Positions 20,235 to 35,200 of a stretch of 64,000 bases of DNA are shown here, in pieces. The stretch is taken from NCBI GenBank assembly GCA_002633005.1, contig NMRA01000468.1, positions 126,001-190,000 on the forward strand. The letters run 5' to 3'. The notes under the pieces are model-generated. The model did not search any database, was not told the origin of the DNA, and saw only the letters and a list, made by a program, of their open reading frames with translations. How positions within the stretch are numbered: position 1 is the stretch's first letter; each line of letters begins with the position of its first letter. This DNA comes from Phoronis australis. Taxonomy: Eukaryota; Phoronida; Phoronidae. The position numbers and the translations under genes were made by a program.

Positions 20235-23200
20235 CTGTTTTGACAAAATAATCAGATACTTACTAATGAGGAAACATGTCCAAGAGACCACTCAAAAGTC
20301 CATGCCAATTCTACATTATATTTTGTAAAATGTAAATGTTTAACCATCTAGATGAATACATGACAAGATGATTTACGTGCGCTACATAAAAGTTGAATGT
20401 CTTGAGTTATCAACACCCAGATATGTGCAAATTTGGGGTCGCAAAACAAATTCCACTTTTTAAACCTTTTCTTGCAAACGTTGAGAATTCACAGAACTGT
20501 TTTCTCGCATTTTCATGTTGTGCATGCACTAAGCAGCAAATCATACTTTTAGCAAAATTAAAACAAAACATGGATCTTTAATTACACGGCTACCACAAGC
20601 TGGCACAGATATTTACAAACATGCATTGAATTACCACTCTGTCATTCCACGGCTGACTGTCACAACACATATAAATTGCCATCAGTAAACTGCTCAATGC
20701 ATTATACTAACACAATAAATTAGTCAGCAACATTGGCGGGTATTCCCTGCAATCAAGTACAGGGACACGATGAAGATATTAAATTATCAAATTCCAAGTT
20801 TTTTTTGGCACGCTGGTACTGCATAAGGTCTTTTACCGTTGAGTAAAACTTCACTACTAAATGTTCATCCACGTATACAGCGAAGTTAAGTTGAGCTTTC
20901 CTATTGGCTTCGGTGTCAAACCAACTTTGAAGTCGTTGCCTAGTTACGACAGGATTAGAAAAGTTATCACAAGGTGGCGCTACGATTCTCAACTCAATTT
21001 TTAAGTATGAGCAATCGTTTCATAGAATAAGTCAATTACGTGTTCGAAAAAATGAAATGTTTGCAGAAGTAGATTATGATGAATATTTGAAAAAATTTGT
21101 TTATTTTGATTGCAACACGTGCTGTTGTAGACAGCGACATCTACTAGGAATGTTTATGACATTAAGCATTCGCACTGTACCGACACTTTTGACACTTCGC
21201 TGTTAAATCCACCTGTTTACCATGAAGTTAACCAGCACTTCTGATTTTGATATGGATTTTAAAATTTCCTTTCACCAAATACTAAACACCAAAGTGTCAA
21301 CAGTAATAAGAAAGAGCATTTACACGTAGGTATCTTTCTACTTTCTGCTTGAAACTATATCAAGTGATAAAAGGTTAAGCTCGATAATTAAATGTGCATT
21401 TCTAAACTTAAATTAAAAGTGAAATGGGTTTTTGCGGCACACAAATTACCTTCTGCCCGAGAACCACTCAAGTACAAAACCGCAATGTGTCCCTGACCCC
21501 AACAGCCCTACTCCACTCACCGGCCATATCCTTGCTCTTCATTGTCACCTCCCGTGCCAGGTTATGCCGTAGTTCCAGTACCATCTCTCGACGTTTCTTC
21601 TCTTCGCTCACCTTCTCATGTATCCGTGACTCGGGCACATTCAGCTCAAGACGAGTGAACTCTTGGAGACTGAAAGAGACACCAATATTGGATGTCAAGG
21701 GGGTATTTGGATGCTCCACCTTGAGCACAAATGAAGTACTTCTCAGGGATAATTTCAGGGGTAAGCCTTGAACAATTGGTTCAAAAATAAATTCACTGAC
21801 ATAACGCGATTACTAAACTCAGGTAGATGTGCTCATCAAAATTAGAAGTGAGAAAGGACGAAAAAACAATCATTGCCCCATAGATTTGAAACCGTGTGGG
21901 TCAATTCACCCTTAACCACAATTTCTGAAATGATCCCTGACCTCACCTGAAAAAGTTTATCTGATATTTTCTGAAGACTACTGTCTTCCGATCAAGATTT
22001 GAAGAGAATGCAAATCCTAACAAACATGAATGAAATTAGGTGGGAACAAATTCATTAGTGAAAATAAGATAATCATCTGCTTGTGCAACTGGTTACACCA
22101 TGAGTCATGCTATCAAAACAAACACTCCACAGGAGGCAGACTCTACACTCAGCAGGAGGCAAACCATACACTACAAGAGGCAGACCATACACTCGGCAAG
22201 ACACAGACCATAAAATACAAAACCAGACGTTCAAGTACATCGTACGCAAATACATGACAAACTAAATTTCTTGAATGCAAAACATTGATCTGAATATTCA
22301 TTCATACAATGAATTTCTTCTAGTTGTTCATAGCTTTCCGTAGCAAGTTTTAGGCCAAATATGGAAAAAAATTGTTAGTTTGGGACAGTCACTAAAATTT
22401 ATGACACTAAATTCAAAGGTGAAATATTGCTATGATTCTGAAGATAGGGACAAGGGCCATTTTGGCGTACATCATATTTCACAAATACTCGACTCAACAA
22501 AGTCTGAAAATAAATTTGGCACTTATTTGCTAAAATAGAGAAAAATTGCCAATGACATAACATTTTCAATATCCTCATAGAATGTAACATCAAAGCGAAT
22601 GATCAACTGTCATTGGTCGTAATTCCTGAAAGGACTGATTTTGCTATTTTTAAAATTTGGTACAAGCTTCACCACTAGCAAAATAATATTTTTTCACTGT
22701 CCCAAACTGGAGAATTTTCACTGTAATAAGACACCTTAAACATTCATAGTCAGCTAAACGTCTAGTGATGCGAGAAGTTAATTTACCTGTGAGCAGACAA
22801 CATTTTCCTGATTCTCTCTGCCTTTTCTTTCCGCTCTACTTTCTCTTCTGCCGTCAACTCCTCGTCGTCAGACTCAGGTTGGTAACGTTCAGGAATAAGC
22901 ACCTTCTCAGGTCCAAGCAGCTAACGAGTACACATTAACGTTTAATGACTTTACTCAATTCTAAAATAATGCAACTTGCACAGATGGCTTTGATAAGATT
23001 TCAGAAACTAGTTGTAAAGTTATACAATAATTTCAAAAAAAATAACATGAAATAATAAATGATGCTATGACACAAAGCAGATGCAATCATTTCCAGGTTC
23101 TAATCAAATATCAAACATGAATGTTGCAGTTGAAAGCTATGTGTTTATCACCATCAACTCAAATTTATAAACTGCATATCATATCAGCAAAATATCCATG

Positions 23201-26200
23201 TCAGTCAGCATGGGTAAGTAACATCAGGAACTGATGTAGGACTGATGCAGGACTGCTGTAAGACTGATGTAGGACTGATGTAGAACTGATGTAAGATTGA
23301 CTGCAGGACTGGTGTAAGACTGATGTAGGACTGATGCAGGACTGGTGTAAGACCGATGTAGGACTGATGCAAGACTGGTGTACGACTGACATAGGACTGA
23401 TAAAGGACTACACTCACCTCTCTGTCTATAGTCCACTCATCAATATTACTCTCAATAATGTCTGTGTCGTCTTTAGCTCTGGAAGGGGTATCCTGGTCGT
23501 CCTTAGACCGCTGTAAGTGACATGGACAACTCGAATGAAGGCATGAGTAGCATGATCATTTTTAATAAAAAATGTATTTTGTACATAAACAATTTCAGGG
23601 GTTACTTTGACATGACATTTGTTATTTTACATGACCTCAGTATGGACCAATAAGAGTTTGATTGCTTTTGTGACCATAACAGTAATTCTTTCCATATGAG
23701 CCGAACAAATGGAATTTCATTTTGTTAAAAAATAGACTATTAGAAACACGGTTTGTACTGACAAGTAATTATGACGATTGTTTGAGCTAAGGTTGTTAGC
23801 CTTTGAAAACGAAATTGACAGTTTCTGCAACACGAAATGACTGACAAATTACAAAAAATTGAACATTTTGTCTTAATCTAATTATCAAAGCATGTGACTA
23901 CAAAGCAGAGGCAAATTAATGAACATTAATTTTCTATAAAAAATTACAGTCTAATTTCAATGTCATCAGAAATCCATTATCGACTTGAGAATTAATGGGC
24001 ATTTCGCATGTATTACAAAAATAACAAGTAAAACAGATCTTCGATAATTGCATATTGAGTTTTTAAAACAAAAGCTTGTCATTATAAACTGCTTTAAAGA
24101 GCGGTTCATAATGACAACCTTGTCACAATCAGGAGAGGACCTCATCATTTGACAAATTCCCTAGTACTAACATGTTTTTCCATCAAACAAAATATGTCAT
24201 TGACTGCACGTAGCCTATCCACAAGAAATCTATGAATATTTACCGAGATTGAAGACATAAAGCATTTAAACACAACAATGTATTTGCAAATAAATACTTG
24301 GAAGTAAAGAGCTTAAAAGTAAATACAAGAACTGACAACAGAGGGCAGACCAAACACTAGCATTACAGCATGTCCCCACATGCAAAAGTCTGGTTTATTT
24401 TTGTGACAATTAATCAGCAGCACACACTGAAATCTCACCAATTTAGGATGCAACAAAGATGACATTCAGGTGAAATTTTATTTCATTACATTTTGATTAG
24501 ATATGTAGCTTGCAAAATAAATTCTTCACCATTTTCATGTCTTAATGGCAGTTACCATCAAATTATTATTTAAAAAATTGCGAGGTAATTAAACATGTAT
24601 TTGCATGCTCCTAACTATGCTAATGCATAGCAGGAACTAAATGACAATGCTATTTTAGCATAATCTACGCTAAAAAATGCAGTTGTATTCATTGACAATT
24701 TGCAAATGTGAAAACAAAAAATTCTGCAAATACGTGGTCTTTGCACTGGTCTAATGATGTACCTTGTGGGCTCACATAGCCCGCATCATGCAGTGTTATT
24801 CTTCAGCACCGCCTCACAATACTTACTGGACATGGTTCAGTGATTTGTGGCAGATCATTTTTGCCACAAAACTGGTTCTCAAAAACATTTGGCAATTTTC
24901 AATCTACTTCACATTCACATCGTCGCTATATGTTGTGCGTCTAACTAATTTGGCCAAGCAATCACAAAGATAAAGTATTAGCATGCAAGTTCCACTTTAA
25001 ACGCAACGTTAGAACCCCTTGAAAAATGAAAGTGGACAATTTTGAAAAATGTTTTTGTCTGAAATTGCTAAGATTTATCCATGCTTAATACAAACATGCT
25101 CGGCAACATACATACTTGGATTTCATTGGTCACGTTCTTCAGCACTTTTGGTGTCTCAAGAGATACTGGATGGCTGCTAGAGATGGTCATATAACGGCCA
25201 CGAGAGTTACGTCTGGCGGCAGGGACTTTAGTAATCTTCGGAGCCTCCATCTCAACAGACGTGATCAGCGACGGTGTAGACTTAGAAGTCTTGTTCAGGG
25301 AGAACGGTCGAGGGCCATAGACAAGGTCACTTGAAGGTCGACGTCCCAACAATCTCTCAGCAGCAGATAACTGTGACGCCTAACAATTCAAGACCAAATA
25401 ATTGGACAAGGAAGCAATCTCAACTAATAACTTTCAATTGAGATTTGAAAAATTAGTGCTTTATCAACGCTTAGTCTAACACATTACACTACTTTGTCGC
25501 CTCGCTTTTAAAAATTGAAACATTGCCAGTAGAAATTCTTCAGTTTGGGAAAGTGAAGAATTAATTACTTTGCTTAAGCTTGTAGCTCATACCAAAATTT
25601 AGAAATAGGAAATGTTGGCCGTTCCAAATTAAAGAATCCTGAGAAAGACAAACTTTGCATTGCCAGCTATTTTCGAGGATTTTATCTGAGGCTTTGTTGA
25701 TACAAAATGTAGTGTTCAATATTTGAGAAATACGGAAAATGTCAAACAACAAAGTTGCCCGTGTCACAGTCTTTAGAATCAAGAATTAAAAATTCAACTT
25801 TGGCTTGAATTTCAATGTTCGACATTTTAGAGAGTGTACCAAACCGGAGAATTTTTACCATTATACACTTAAAAGAGAAACAAACCTGTGCCTCTTGTGA
25901 AACGCAGTCAAACTTTTGATTTGGACCACTTACAAGATTAGTCTCATCTTGTTCCTTAATTAGATTAGAAACAATTTCTAACCTGCAGATGGCGTTACGG
26001 CTCATTACTGTTTCAGACCAGGAGGACTAAGTCGGTTGTCACAGTGGGTTAGTTACAGTCCAGTTACCAAGGAAATACAGTCGTAACGGTAATTACAGGC
26101 AATTTATCTTGACCAATTTCAAATCAAAAAAATCAAGAACACAATGATGTTGCTTTGGAGGCAATAGTCGAATACAACGTGACTGTATTTTAAGAACCAG

Positions 26201-29200
26201 TTTGATGTCTGTTATTCAGAGGCGAAACTGTTTCTCAAAATGCGGGCACGTTATATCTGACCATTACTACTTTGGAAGTGCAAATACACTGGCGAAAAAG
26301 TCAATGTTTTAACACCAAAAAATGGTACATGGCATCTTTAAATAGTAATGGGCCATCACTTTTCTCAGAGCCCAAAACTAACTCAGGGTCCAAGCAAGGA
26401 ACATCCATAACACAGTAAGTGGCCAATATGAAATGTTAGTTTTAAAACAGGTCCACACTACACACCTTTGTGTTGACTGCCTTTGGCTTAGGTAATGTGT
26501 TCACAGTGTGTACTCTAGTGGGCTCCTCTGCCCCCTCCATCTCTGTCCCCTCCTCCTCAGCAGGGTCTGAATCTGCCCTCTTGTTCTGACGTTTACGCTC
26601 ATTCTTCTGTTTCACATCCCGCACTGTCTGAGCGCGAGGCTTGTCTTTGGGGATCAGACCTGGTAGGAATACAGTGTAGTGTGAAGAATACAAAGTGAAT
26701 GCGAATGTGTGGTAAAATCTTGCCAATTTCGCACAAAAATAACCAAAATATTTTTTTTCATTTTCATAGGCTTCTTAACTTGTTGTGAATGCCCGCCATT
26801 TCTCAGAATCAATGTCTGAGGGAAGTTGCGGTTTTCACCTTAAAAATGATACACCATTTTTTGTTGATACATACTTCTATGATAAAAATCAAATTTTACT
26901 TGTCGGTCATATTGTGTCCTAAATTGGTGAGATTTTGTAGAAAAATGCACTATTTGACTGTGTCTTTTGTAGTTCTCACCCACCAGAGAGTATTTGCAAG
27001 TTTTTGGTCCTTAAAACTCATTATGAAGGTAAAATCCACGTCATAATCAACATCAAATAAGACTTTGAAAATTTGTGGACAATCCCAAAAGTTGAGAGCC
27101 CTAAACAAAAGAAAATGGGCAAATCCTTTTGTCCAAAACAGGTGTGATTTTGCTGTAGTTCCTTTTTGGTAATCAATTGAAAATTGGATTGTTGAAACAA
27201 CTGCTAATTTATTCTTTTCTAATTTAAACAAAACATAAAACAACAATAAAACCAATTGATTAGTATCACTAATGGGCAATGAAGTGAGTGAAAATGACTT
27301 CCATAAGCTTTTAAACATTATTTTTCAAAAACAAAATTCACTGTTTCTTTTCAAAACACATCAGGAACCCCTAAGGGAGTGTCCTGTAAATTCACTGCCT
27401 GAGAGCATTGGAATCACTTGAAACCCGGGTCAAAATTGGGACGTTGTACGTCAGACAACGTAAATTTCAGTTTATTCTCGATTTTTCACGAGAAGCACTG
27501 CAGTAAACATTTACCATTCCCAAATTCCATACATTAATAGTCATGAAACGTTTTGAAAACATTTCGTACTTTGATAACAATGTTTGAGGAATGTGAAAAA
27601 GGAAGGATAATTCTGGAATTATTTTTGTCTGAAATTTGTAAATTTTTATTTTTCTCAAATGACCAAATTGTCCCATATTTATTTCTAGTCCTACATTTAG
27701 CTAGCTACTTTTCCTACATCCCATGCCCAGCACTATTGCATTCTCACCATAAAATCTCTTCATATTTTCATCTGCCTCACTGATATCTAGAGGTGACTCC
27801 TGACTGTCACCATTGGCACCTTCATCAACGGCGATGTTTTTAGTTTCCATGGAATCCAGATCAGTCTCATTATATGTGGATGGTAAACCACCTTAAATAT
27901 AAAATCGGACGAGGCTCACAAACAAAGGATAGTCACAGATATGCTATTGGAACATTGCTGGTTTAGCCAGTTTCGTACACAAGAAGGTCTGCAGCCAACT
28001 CACTGGTGCATTTTAAATTTGTATAATCTCCCTACACTTACACATCCAGTTGATTCACCACAGTTTGCTACTACTTCCAGAAATGCCACTGACAAAAACT
28101 GACATCAGTGTTCCACCAACCCCTTTTTTAGTGGTTCATTTTAGACACTCCACCAGCTAATATCAAGAGGTAAAATCCAACTGCTGATATTAGGGGGATG
28201 ATCATCATCACTTAGGCTGGGCTGCGCGTTAGAAGACTTTAATAATCTGATCAGCTTCCCCCAATATCAATTACGAAGCTGCAAGGTTCCTTATTGTCGA
28301 GTCTTCTGCAAAACAGGATTCAAACTTTTTTCACTCACAAAGGGGCCCTATTTAGTGGCACATCTCCCAATCCTCAGATCCCCAATGCGTGGTTAGTTCA
28401 GGGCTTGGAATGACCAATGACGAAAAACGCGGAAACTTTTACGGCCCAAACCATGCGCTTCCCAGCCTCGAAATAGTCGATATGGACCTTTTGCCGACAA
28501 AAATCAGGAGGACAAAAAAAAACGGTACCACCTCCAGCATCATGCGTCTGCGTCTTTTTAGCTCGTCCGTCCACTCCACTCCCACCCCCACACATTTTTG
28601 GCTGCAGACCCGTAGTATTTGTCACCGCGGTTTACAATCACACGAGGCGCCATTGAAAAATCCACCACGCTATCCCAGATGCTCCGGCAATGTTGACAAT
28701 TTACGTTCCTCCGAAACAACTTCCGCTTTTCGAGGTGAAAGTCGCCGGCAACACCGCGGTAAGAAAGGAATTTGCCGCAGAAATTTCATATCAAATCCGA
28801 TTTTTTTACGCGGAAATATAATAAAATACGCGGACAGAACATTTGAAAAAAGCAGAAATCCGCGTTTCCGCGGAAAATTCCAAGCCTTGTTAGTTCCCCT
28901 AGGTGTCCAGACCAACTCACCTTCGTTCAAGTGTTGTGTGGACGTCCTTAAAGTGTCCATGGCTGCCGACAGTTGCTGACCTTGTTTAGACAGTCCATCC
29001 ATCACGTGCGCAACAGAGTCCACCTCTTTCTCTAATCTCATTTTGGCTCGTAACTTTTCACTCGACTGGAAAATTTCAGCCAAATTGGTTAAGTCAAGGA
29101 TTCATATTTACGTCAAGTGTTGAAGCAACAATGCAAAACGCTAATTAAATTATCATTTTCATATTCTTCATCAAAGTTCCATAACAAAATCCAGTGAAGA

Positions 29201-32200
29201 TGTTTTTTTCAGAAAATGAACGTGTTTTGAAAATAGGAATGTAGAATATAACTGTAATAATGTGTAATTACTCTTCAGACACAATTCTTTAACTTATTTA
29301 GTAAATAGATTTGTGTTTAGTTAAACGTTCACGAAGGATTTACTAAAAACAAAACCTACAAGAGCAGGAGTACTAAGTGACCTCTGGAGAGGGCTCATGA
29401 CCTTTGACCTCAACATCATGACCTCGTGCTCCACTTTTGCATTTTCTGCTGCAACTTCTTCCAGTTTCTAAAAAAAATCAAGAGTTCTTCAGTAAAATTT
29501 GGCAATGGTCCCAACATCATTCATTTCATTCTTGTTTTGGAAGCAAATTTTCAACAGTGATTTCCATAAGGCCTTTCTTCAAAATCAATGTGATGTAGAT
29601 ATCTCTTAAATGAACAAAGTCGTTGCTTTCTAAAACAGTTGTAACAGCCACTTTCCAGAATACCACAGCGCCATCTCTGGTTGTGCAGTATTTACCCACA
29701 ATGCTGTGTATCAGCAAGGCACTTGATCCACAGTTGTACGCCGATGTACACTTAATCACTATTTTGCATTAAGATTCAGGTTTACCACTGGTTATTCCGA
29801 TGCCAATAAAATCTTATCATTACAAACAGTGAGTTGCAATGTCAACATCAAAAAAATTTAAAAACCCATGCAACGTATGATCAAGCATTCTTATTCTGTC
29901 CACCTCAGCTCAAAAACTAGGTCAAACATATGGTTCATTTCTCTACCTCCACAACAGAGAAGAGTTGAATTATACGGGATGTTGGAATTCTTAAAAAAAT
30001 TCCATGATTAAAATTCTGCGAATAAACTATTTCAAGGCCTAGCTTTCCAAGATTAATGACATGAGGTTTTAACACAGCAGTACAGACTGTCTCTGCATCA
30101 GAGATTGGTGGTAGGGCAGATCACCAGAGTTCTAATCAGGAATTTCCACAATGGACAGACATGGGGATACTTCTGATTACAACATTACAGTTAACCAAAA
30201 GCACCCAGTCATTGACCCCTTGGACCCCCTCTGGAGCCGTTTCCACACACCCGCTCACTCTTGCCGTGCCTACCTGTGAGTCATGTGCCAACTGCATGCG
30301 TACTCTCTGCAGCTCCCTCTCGAGGCTTCTGTGTTGGTTGTATAGACTGTCCACATGCCGAGGGTCTCCTTGTGGACTCTGGTCTATTTGCCGGTTGACC
30401 TCAGATAGAGCCTTTTCTAACATATCCTGTGAAAGTGGAAATTTCTAAGTCAGGAGTGGATATAGATAAGTCAGGAATATCAGTTTGGGAAGTTGGTTAA
30501 AGTCACTGACACTGTGCTAGAAAATTGAACTCTATACATCTAAGGTAGAATGAACGTTCTGTTTAGCTTGATGAGTGATAGAAAGTTTTCAGAGTCTAAT
30601 TGGCCGAAGTGAGCGGGGAACTTTCAATCACTTGACTTTGAAGGACACAAGAAGGGTCGAAAAGCTATGTTAGCTATGTCAACCAAGTCAACTATACTCC
30701 AAAAAGGTAACTTTCCATCACTCATTACTAATCTATCATTTTTAAAACAAAGATAAAAATTGTCTGATTAGAAATCAATGCAAAGTGTTTGTCCTCATGT
30801 CATTTGACAGTAAAATGTGTGTATGACTCATAAACATTTTACTCGATATCGGACAAAATAATGTTCCAGTTATAAATACGACGAAAATAAGCATGCCCGA
30901 CAACAATAAGGGGAAAAATAACAAATTTTGTCTATCAATGTCACAACGATAAGAGAAGGGAGAATGAGAACAAACATTTTACGGATTGCCATAGCTGCTG
31001 GGGAAAATATTAAATATTTTTCACAATACTGAGTTCTGATTTGAAGTGGGACTTTCGTTCAAGTGGTATATCTCAAAACAATTGACAAAACTTTCAACTA
31101 TCTCTGGATAACCAATCCTACAGAACACAGTCACAAATACTGCAATAAGATTAACAGTTCTTGTAATGACTAGTTTGACTTTAAACAAACCTTATCTTCC
31201 TGCAGCGAGCTGACAGAGTGAGACATCTGCTGCAGTTCCTTATCCAGCTCAATCAGACGTTTCTGTTTTTCCTGAAAATATGTCTTCAAGTAAAATATCA
31301 CAGTTCTGTTTCCAGACACATCAAACAATGTGCAAAGCCATTTTCAAGATTACAAGACACAACTGACGCTTCCTTGGCAACCTTACACAGTCAACCGAAA
31401 AGTGATGTCGCTCTCTGAAGTTTAAGCTAGTCAAAAGTACGTGAGAAAACACCAAAATCTTTTTTGGAACGTAAATCTCTTTTGGAAAGAGACTGACTAG
31501 GCAATGGTACTTGGTTCAAATTGAAATTTTATTTTTGACAGTAATCAGCCAAAAATCGATTGTAATGCAGAGCCTTGAAGATGGGACTCAACAGTAGCAG
31601 CCACAGCAAGAAAAGTAAATACCATGCGGATTGAACAGTCACATAAATATTTTAGATAAATTAAGAATCATCAAAACATTGTGATCTAACTTTCTACACA
31701 TACTGATACCAGAAACTAATAGTAGTCCATAAATCTACTAAACTCATTAGTCATGCTTCATGTCAAAGTAAAAAACCATATTCTAATGAGTACTAATAAG
31801 CTAGTAAGGCCTCGTGAACACCCCAATGAATTAGTAAATAAAAGTGCAGTCAACACTCCTGCAACAGACAAGAACCAAAAAGTGCCAAGAGCCGTCACCT
31901 CTAAACTGGCCTCTTCCTTGGACAAGTGCTTGACGTCTTCTTTAATCTTTTTGCTTAGTGTTGCCTCCTGGTGTTGACGTGAGAATTCAATCATTTTCTT
32001 TGGTGGTGTATACTGGTCAGGCTTTAATACATGCTAACAAGACCAAAGACAGAAAGTATTACATTATACGACCGGCAATGATTTATATTCACAATTGGGC
32101 AACAAGTCGAATTTGGAACCTGGGGTTGAGGTCTACAAAATAATGCAAGAATCTCGCAAAGGAAGCTAGTGTGGTCAAGTGCTTTAATTGCTTGTAATAC

Positions 32201-35200
32201 ATGGCAATATCTCGTGTGAAGTCATGTGTGATCTGGCGTTTTTACTTTGTAAAAGTTAATCTACAGTTTGAAGACTGAATTCTCACACACATCAACTACA
32301 ACCAATTACTACAAATCTAGTGACTTAGTGCTGAGAAAATACATGATTCAGAACAGTGTTTTAGGAAGTCACCATAACCTGACTGGTCCAGGTTCAATTC
32401 CTGGTTTGAGGATGGCCCTCTAGCAATTTCGGGAAACAAATTTTACAACCGAATGTTAGGAGAAATGTATGGTCTTGTGTGCAAACTAAGCCTTTCACTA
32501 AAATTAAGCACCCTAACTTTAAGTCAGCCTTTATACTGGTTTTATAGTTTCATTAAAATTTGAAAAATCGACGTTCCAAAATGTTTAATCCCTAGTTTTC
32601 TAATAAAGTCACCGTTCATTTCAGTTGTTATCAATACAAAATGGCCGCCAAGTCTGTGTTCATTCTGCTTACCTTCTTGTACTGTGATGCCATCATAGCG
32701 TTCTGTCCACCATACAGACTGCCCATCTTGACCATATTGTCCACCAAGTTGACCATGGGTTTGTGCACTTCTAACTGCTTCTCCAGGTCATCCAACTCTC
32801 GTCGTAGGCCGTGCACTTGATGTCTGTGCTGAGCAGCTTTATCAGGACTGGGCCTGTAACATCAACAACCAGTCAAAGATACTTGAAATTTACCATAGAC
32901 CCTAACAGAGAGAGTAAGGCACATAGGCAGGCATAACGCACAGTAGGTGTTGATCATCTGAATGTTTACGCATCAAAGTCAGATAACTCATAAATAAGTT
33001 TTCATCAATTTGTCATATTTTAACTGCTCCTTCAAGCCTGTGATTATCTCCCCTCTACAGGTGTTCTGTTTATCTCCCCTTAACCCCACTCACTGTTGTT
33101 GCTGGTACAACTCCTCCTGTTGCCGCAGGATATCCAGCTGACCTTTGACCTTGTTGCGAGCCGTCTCGAGGGATGACTGTTTACGACGCAGCTCTATCAG
33201 CAGTAACACAAGCTCTTCGTGCTGTAAAGAGCAAATCAATACGTTTTAAATAACAGAATTTAAAAAAGGCTCGTAGATTTTGTTCAAAACCATAGCAAAA
33301 GGAAAGGAAAGAAAACCATAATCTCATTTAGGATAGGAAACATAGAAATGAACACAAGAAATATTCAGATTAAACATTTTCTCAAGATACTCACCGACTT
33401 GCCCAGTAAATCTTCAGCCGTTATACTCAAGCGATGACCATTTATATAGCGACTGTTATTGGGATCTTTGAAGTTAGCAGCAGTAGCCTTTATGTGGTTT
33501 AAAAGACAGGAGCAACATCAGAAATAGAATAATCGCACGAGTACACACATGAGAAAATTCAGCAGTAACAACAGACAGTCATGAAACAATGGTGAGCGGT
33601 AATCCACAACACGCCATCTTGGAGCTTAATACCACAAAGACAGAGACGTCAACCTATCAGCTTTCAGTCACAGAAAGAATTCAGATAAGGAGAATATAAA
33701 TATTTGGAAGGAAATGCAAAGTCTTTTTGATGATTTGAACACTTATTTTGTGCAAGTTCAGACTACATCTTATGTTCAGACAAGTCTCCTTAACAATGAG
33801 ACATCAGAAACAGAGGTTGCACTTTGCAAGAAAGGCTTTTAATGGGTGCACCTTCGGCATATCTGCACGTAGCAAATACTTTTTTCTACAGAAACCGTTC
33901 CTTTAACATGGAATAGTTGCAATGTCAACGTTTTGTGCTCATCCATTGAGAAAGGAAAGTACTTTCTCCACCAGATAGCAGTGGCGCTCACCAATGCTGT
34001 GTTGTCAGTTATCACTTAACCACAGAGAAAAGACAGACATAAACAACTCAAAGACAAGTGTCCGACGATTTATAACTTTACATTTAGTGAGATATACAAA
34101 CTTAATTTCTTTCATGATATGACTATTACCTCAGGATGTCAGTTTCAAACAACAGCGAATTGCAATAATTAACTTGCAACATGTGAGTGAATGACAATGT
34201 GTATATAACGCAAAAGCGATTCTTGGGGCAGTGCTAATTTGTTTCCAACATTTCCCAAACACGAGTCATGAATGTTAACTCTTCATGTTTTCCATGCGTT
34301 GTTACACTGTGTTCAGAATAAGCTCACAGAACAATAAATCGATCCATTCTTATTTTACCTTACTTTGAACAATCACGACTATTTTGAACATGACTGTTTT
34401 GAACATGGCTGTTTTGAACATGGCTGTTTTGAACATGACTGTTTCGAACATGACTGTTTCGAACATGACTGTTTTGAACATGACTGTTTTGAACATGACT
34501 ATTTTGAACATGACTGTTTTGAACTTTGGTGGCACTGTAACACTCAATCTAGTTTTAATAGAACGACACAGAATGGTGTCAGTTGGTACATACACAGGTT
34601 TTCTGGCTCTTAACATAAGTGTTTAATGCAACCAATTGTGTGAAGTGACTTACCCGCGACCCCGGGACCGACTGTTCACTCCATCTACTATTAAATGGGC
34701 ACATGCCATTTCAGTTTTGCTGATGTCAGATGTAAGTGATATAACATTGTCACAATACCCATCAGCATGTTACTGTTGTGTATTAGTGGTGTAAAAAAGC
34801 ACCACTATGACACAAGTGTGTTTCATGTGCAGTCATTTGAGATTGCAACATTAACTGAGAACCTGTGATACATACCACCACCTGTGACTCTGGCATGGAG
34901 GGGTCCTCTCTGACTGTCTGAATTGGATGGTTACTTCTGGCGCCACCTAAATTAATCAGCTCAGCAATAACTTTGTGGTTCTTACAGGAATTGGTCAATG
35001 ACTGAAAACAACTTTCATGAGAACGTCATGAGAAAGTTAACACTTCATAAGACATTTCTGTCTAACAAAGACAATTAACCACGTACTAACCATTTTATGA
35101 AGAGCAAAACTATCACAAAATCAATAATATTGAGTCAGACATGTAAAAGAACAGTGTGGAAAAGCGTGCATGGAAATGGTGCGAAGTCAAGAAAACTTGC

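Noticed and set aside
20753-20992. 79-residue minus-strand frame between exons Y and Z
   Set aside because: No family features; exons Y and Z join in phase without it.
23201-23436. Open frames of repeated Ser-Val-Leu-His-Gln residues
   Set aside because: They are read-through of an 11-bp minisatellite in an intron; all three frames are open with the same residue pattern and there are no splice or start signals.
28389-28979. 196-residue + strand frame
   Set aside because: It runs through the non-autonomous TIR element and antisense to exon R; no domain and not shared with the copy at 40078.
34350-34626. Open frames with five-residue repeats on both strands
   Set aside because: Caused by the 15-bp tandem array, whose length is a multiple of three; it is intronic.
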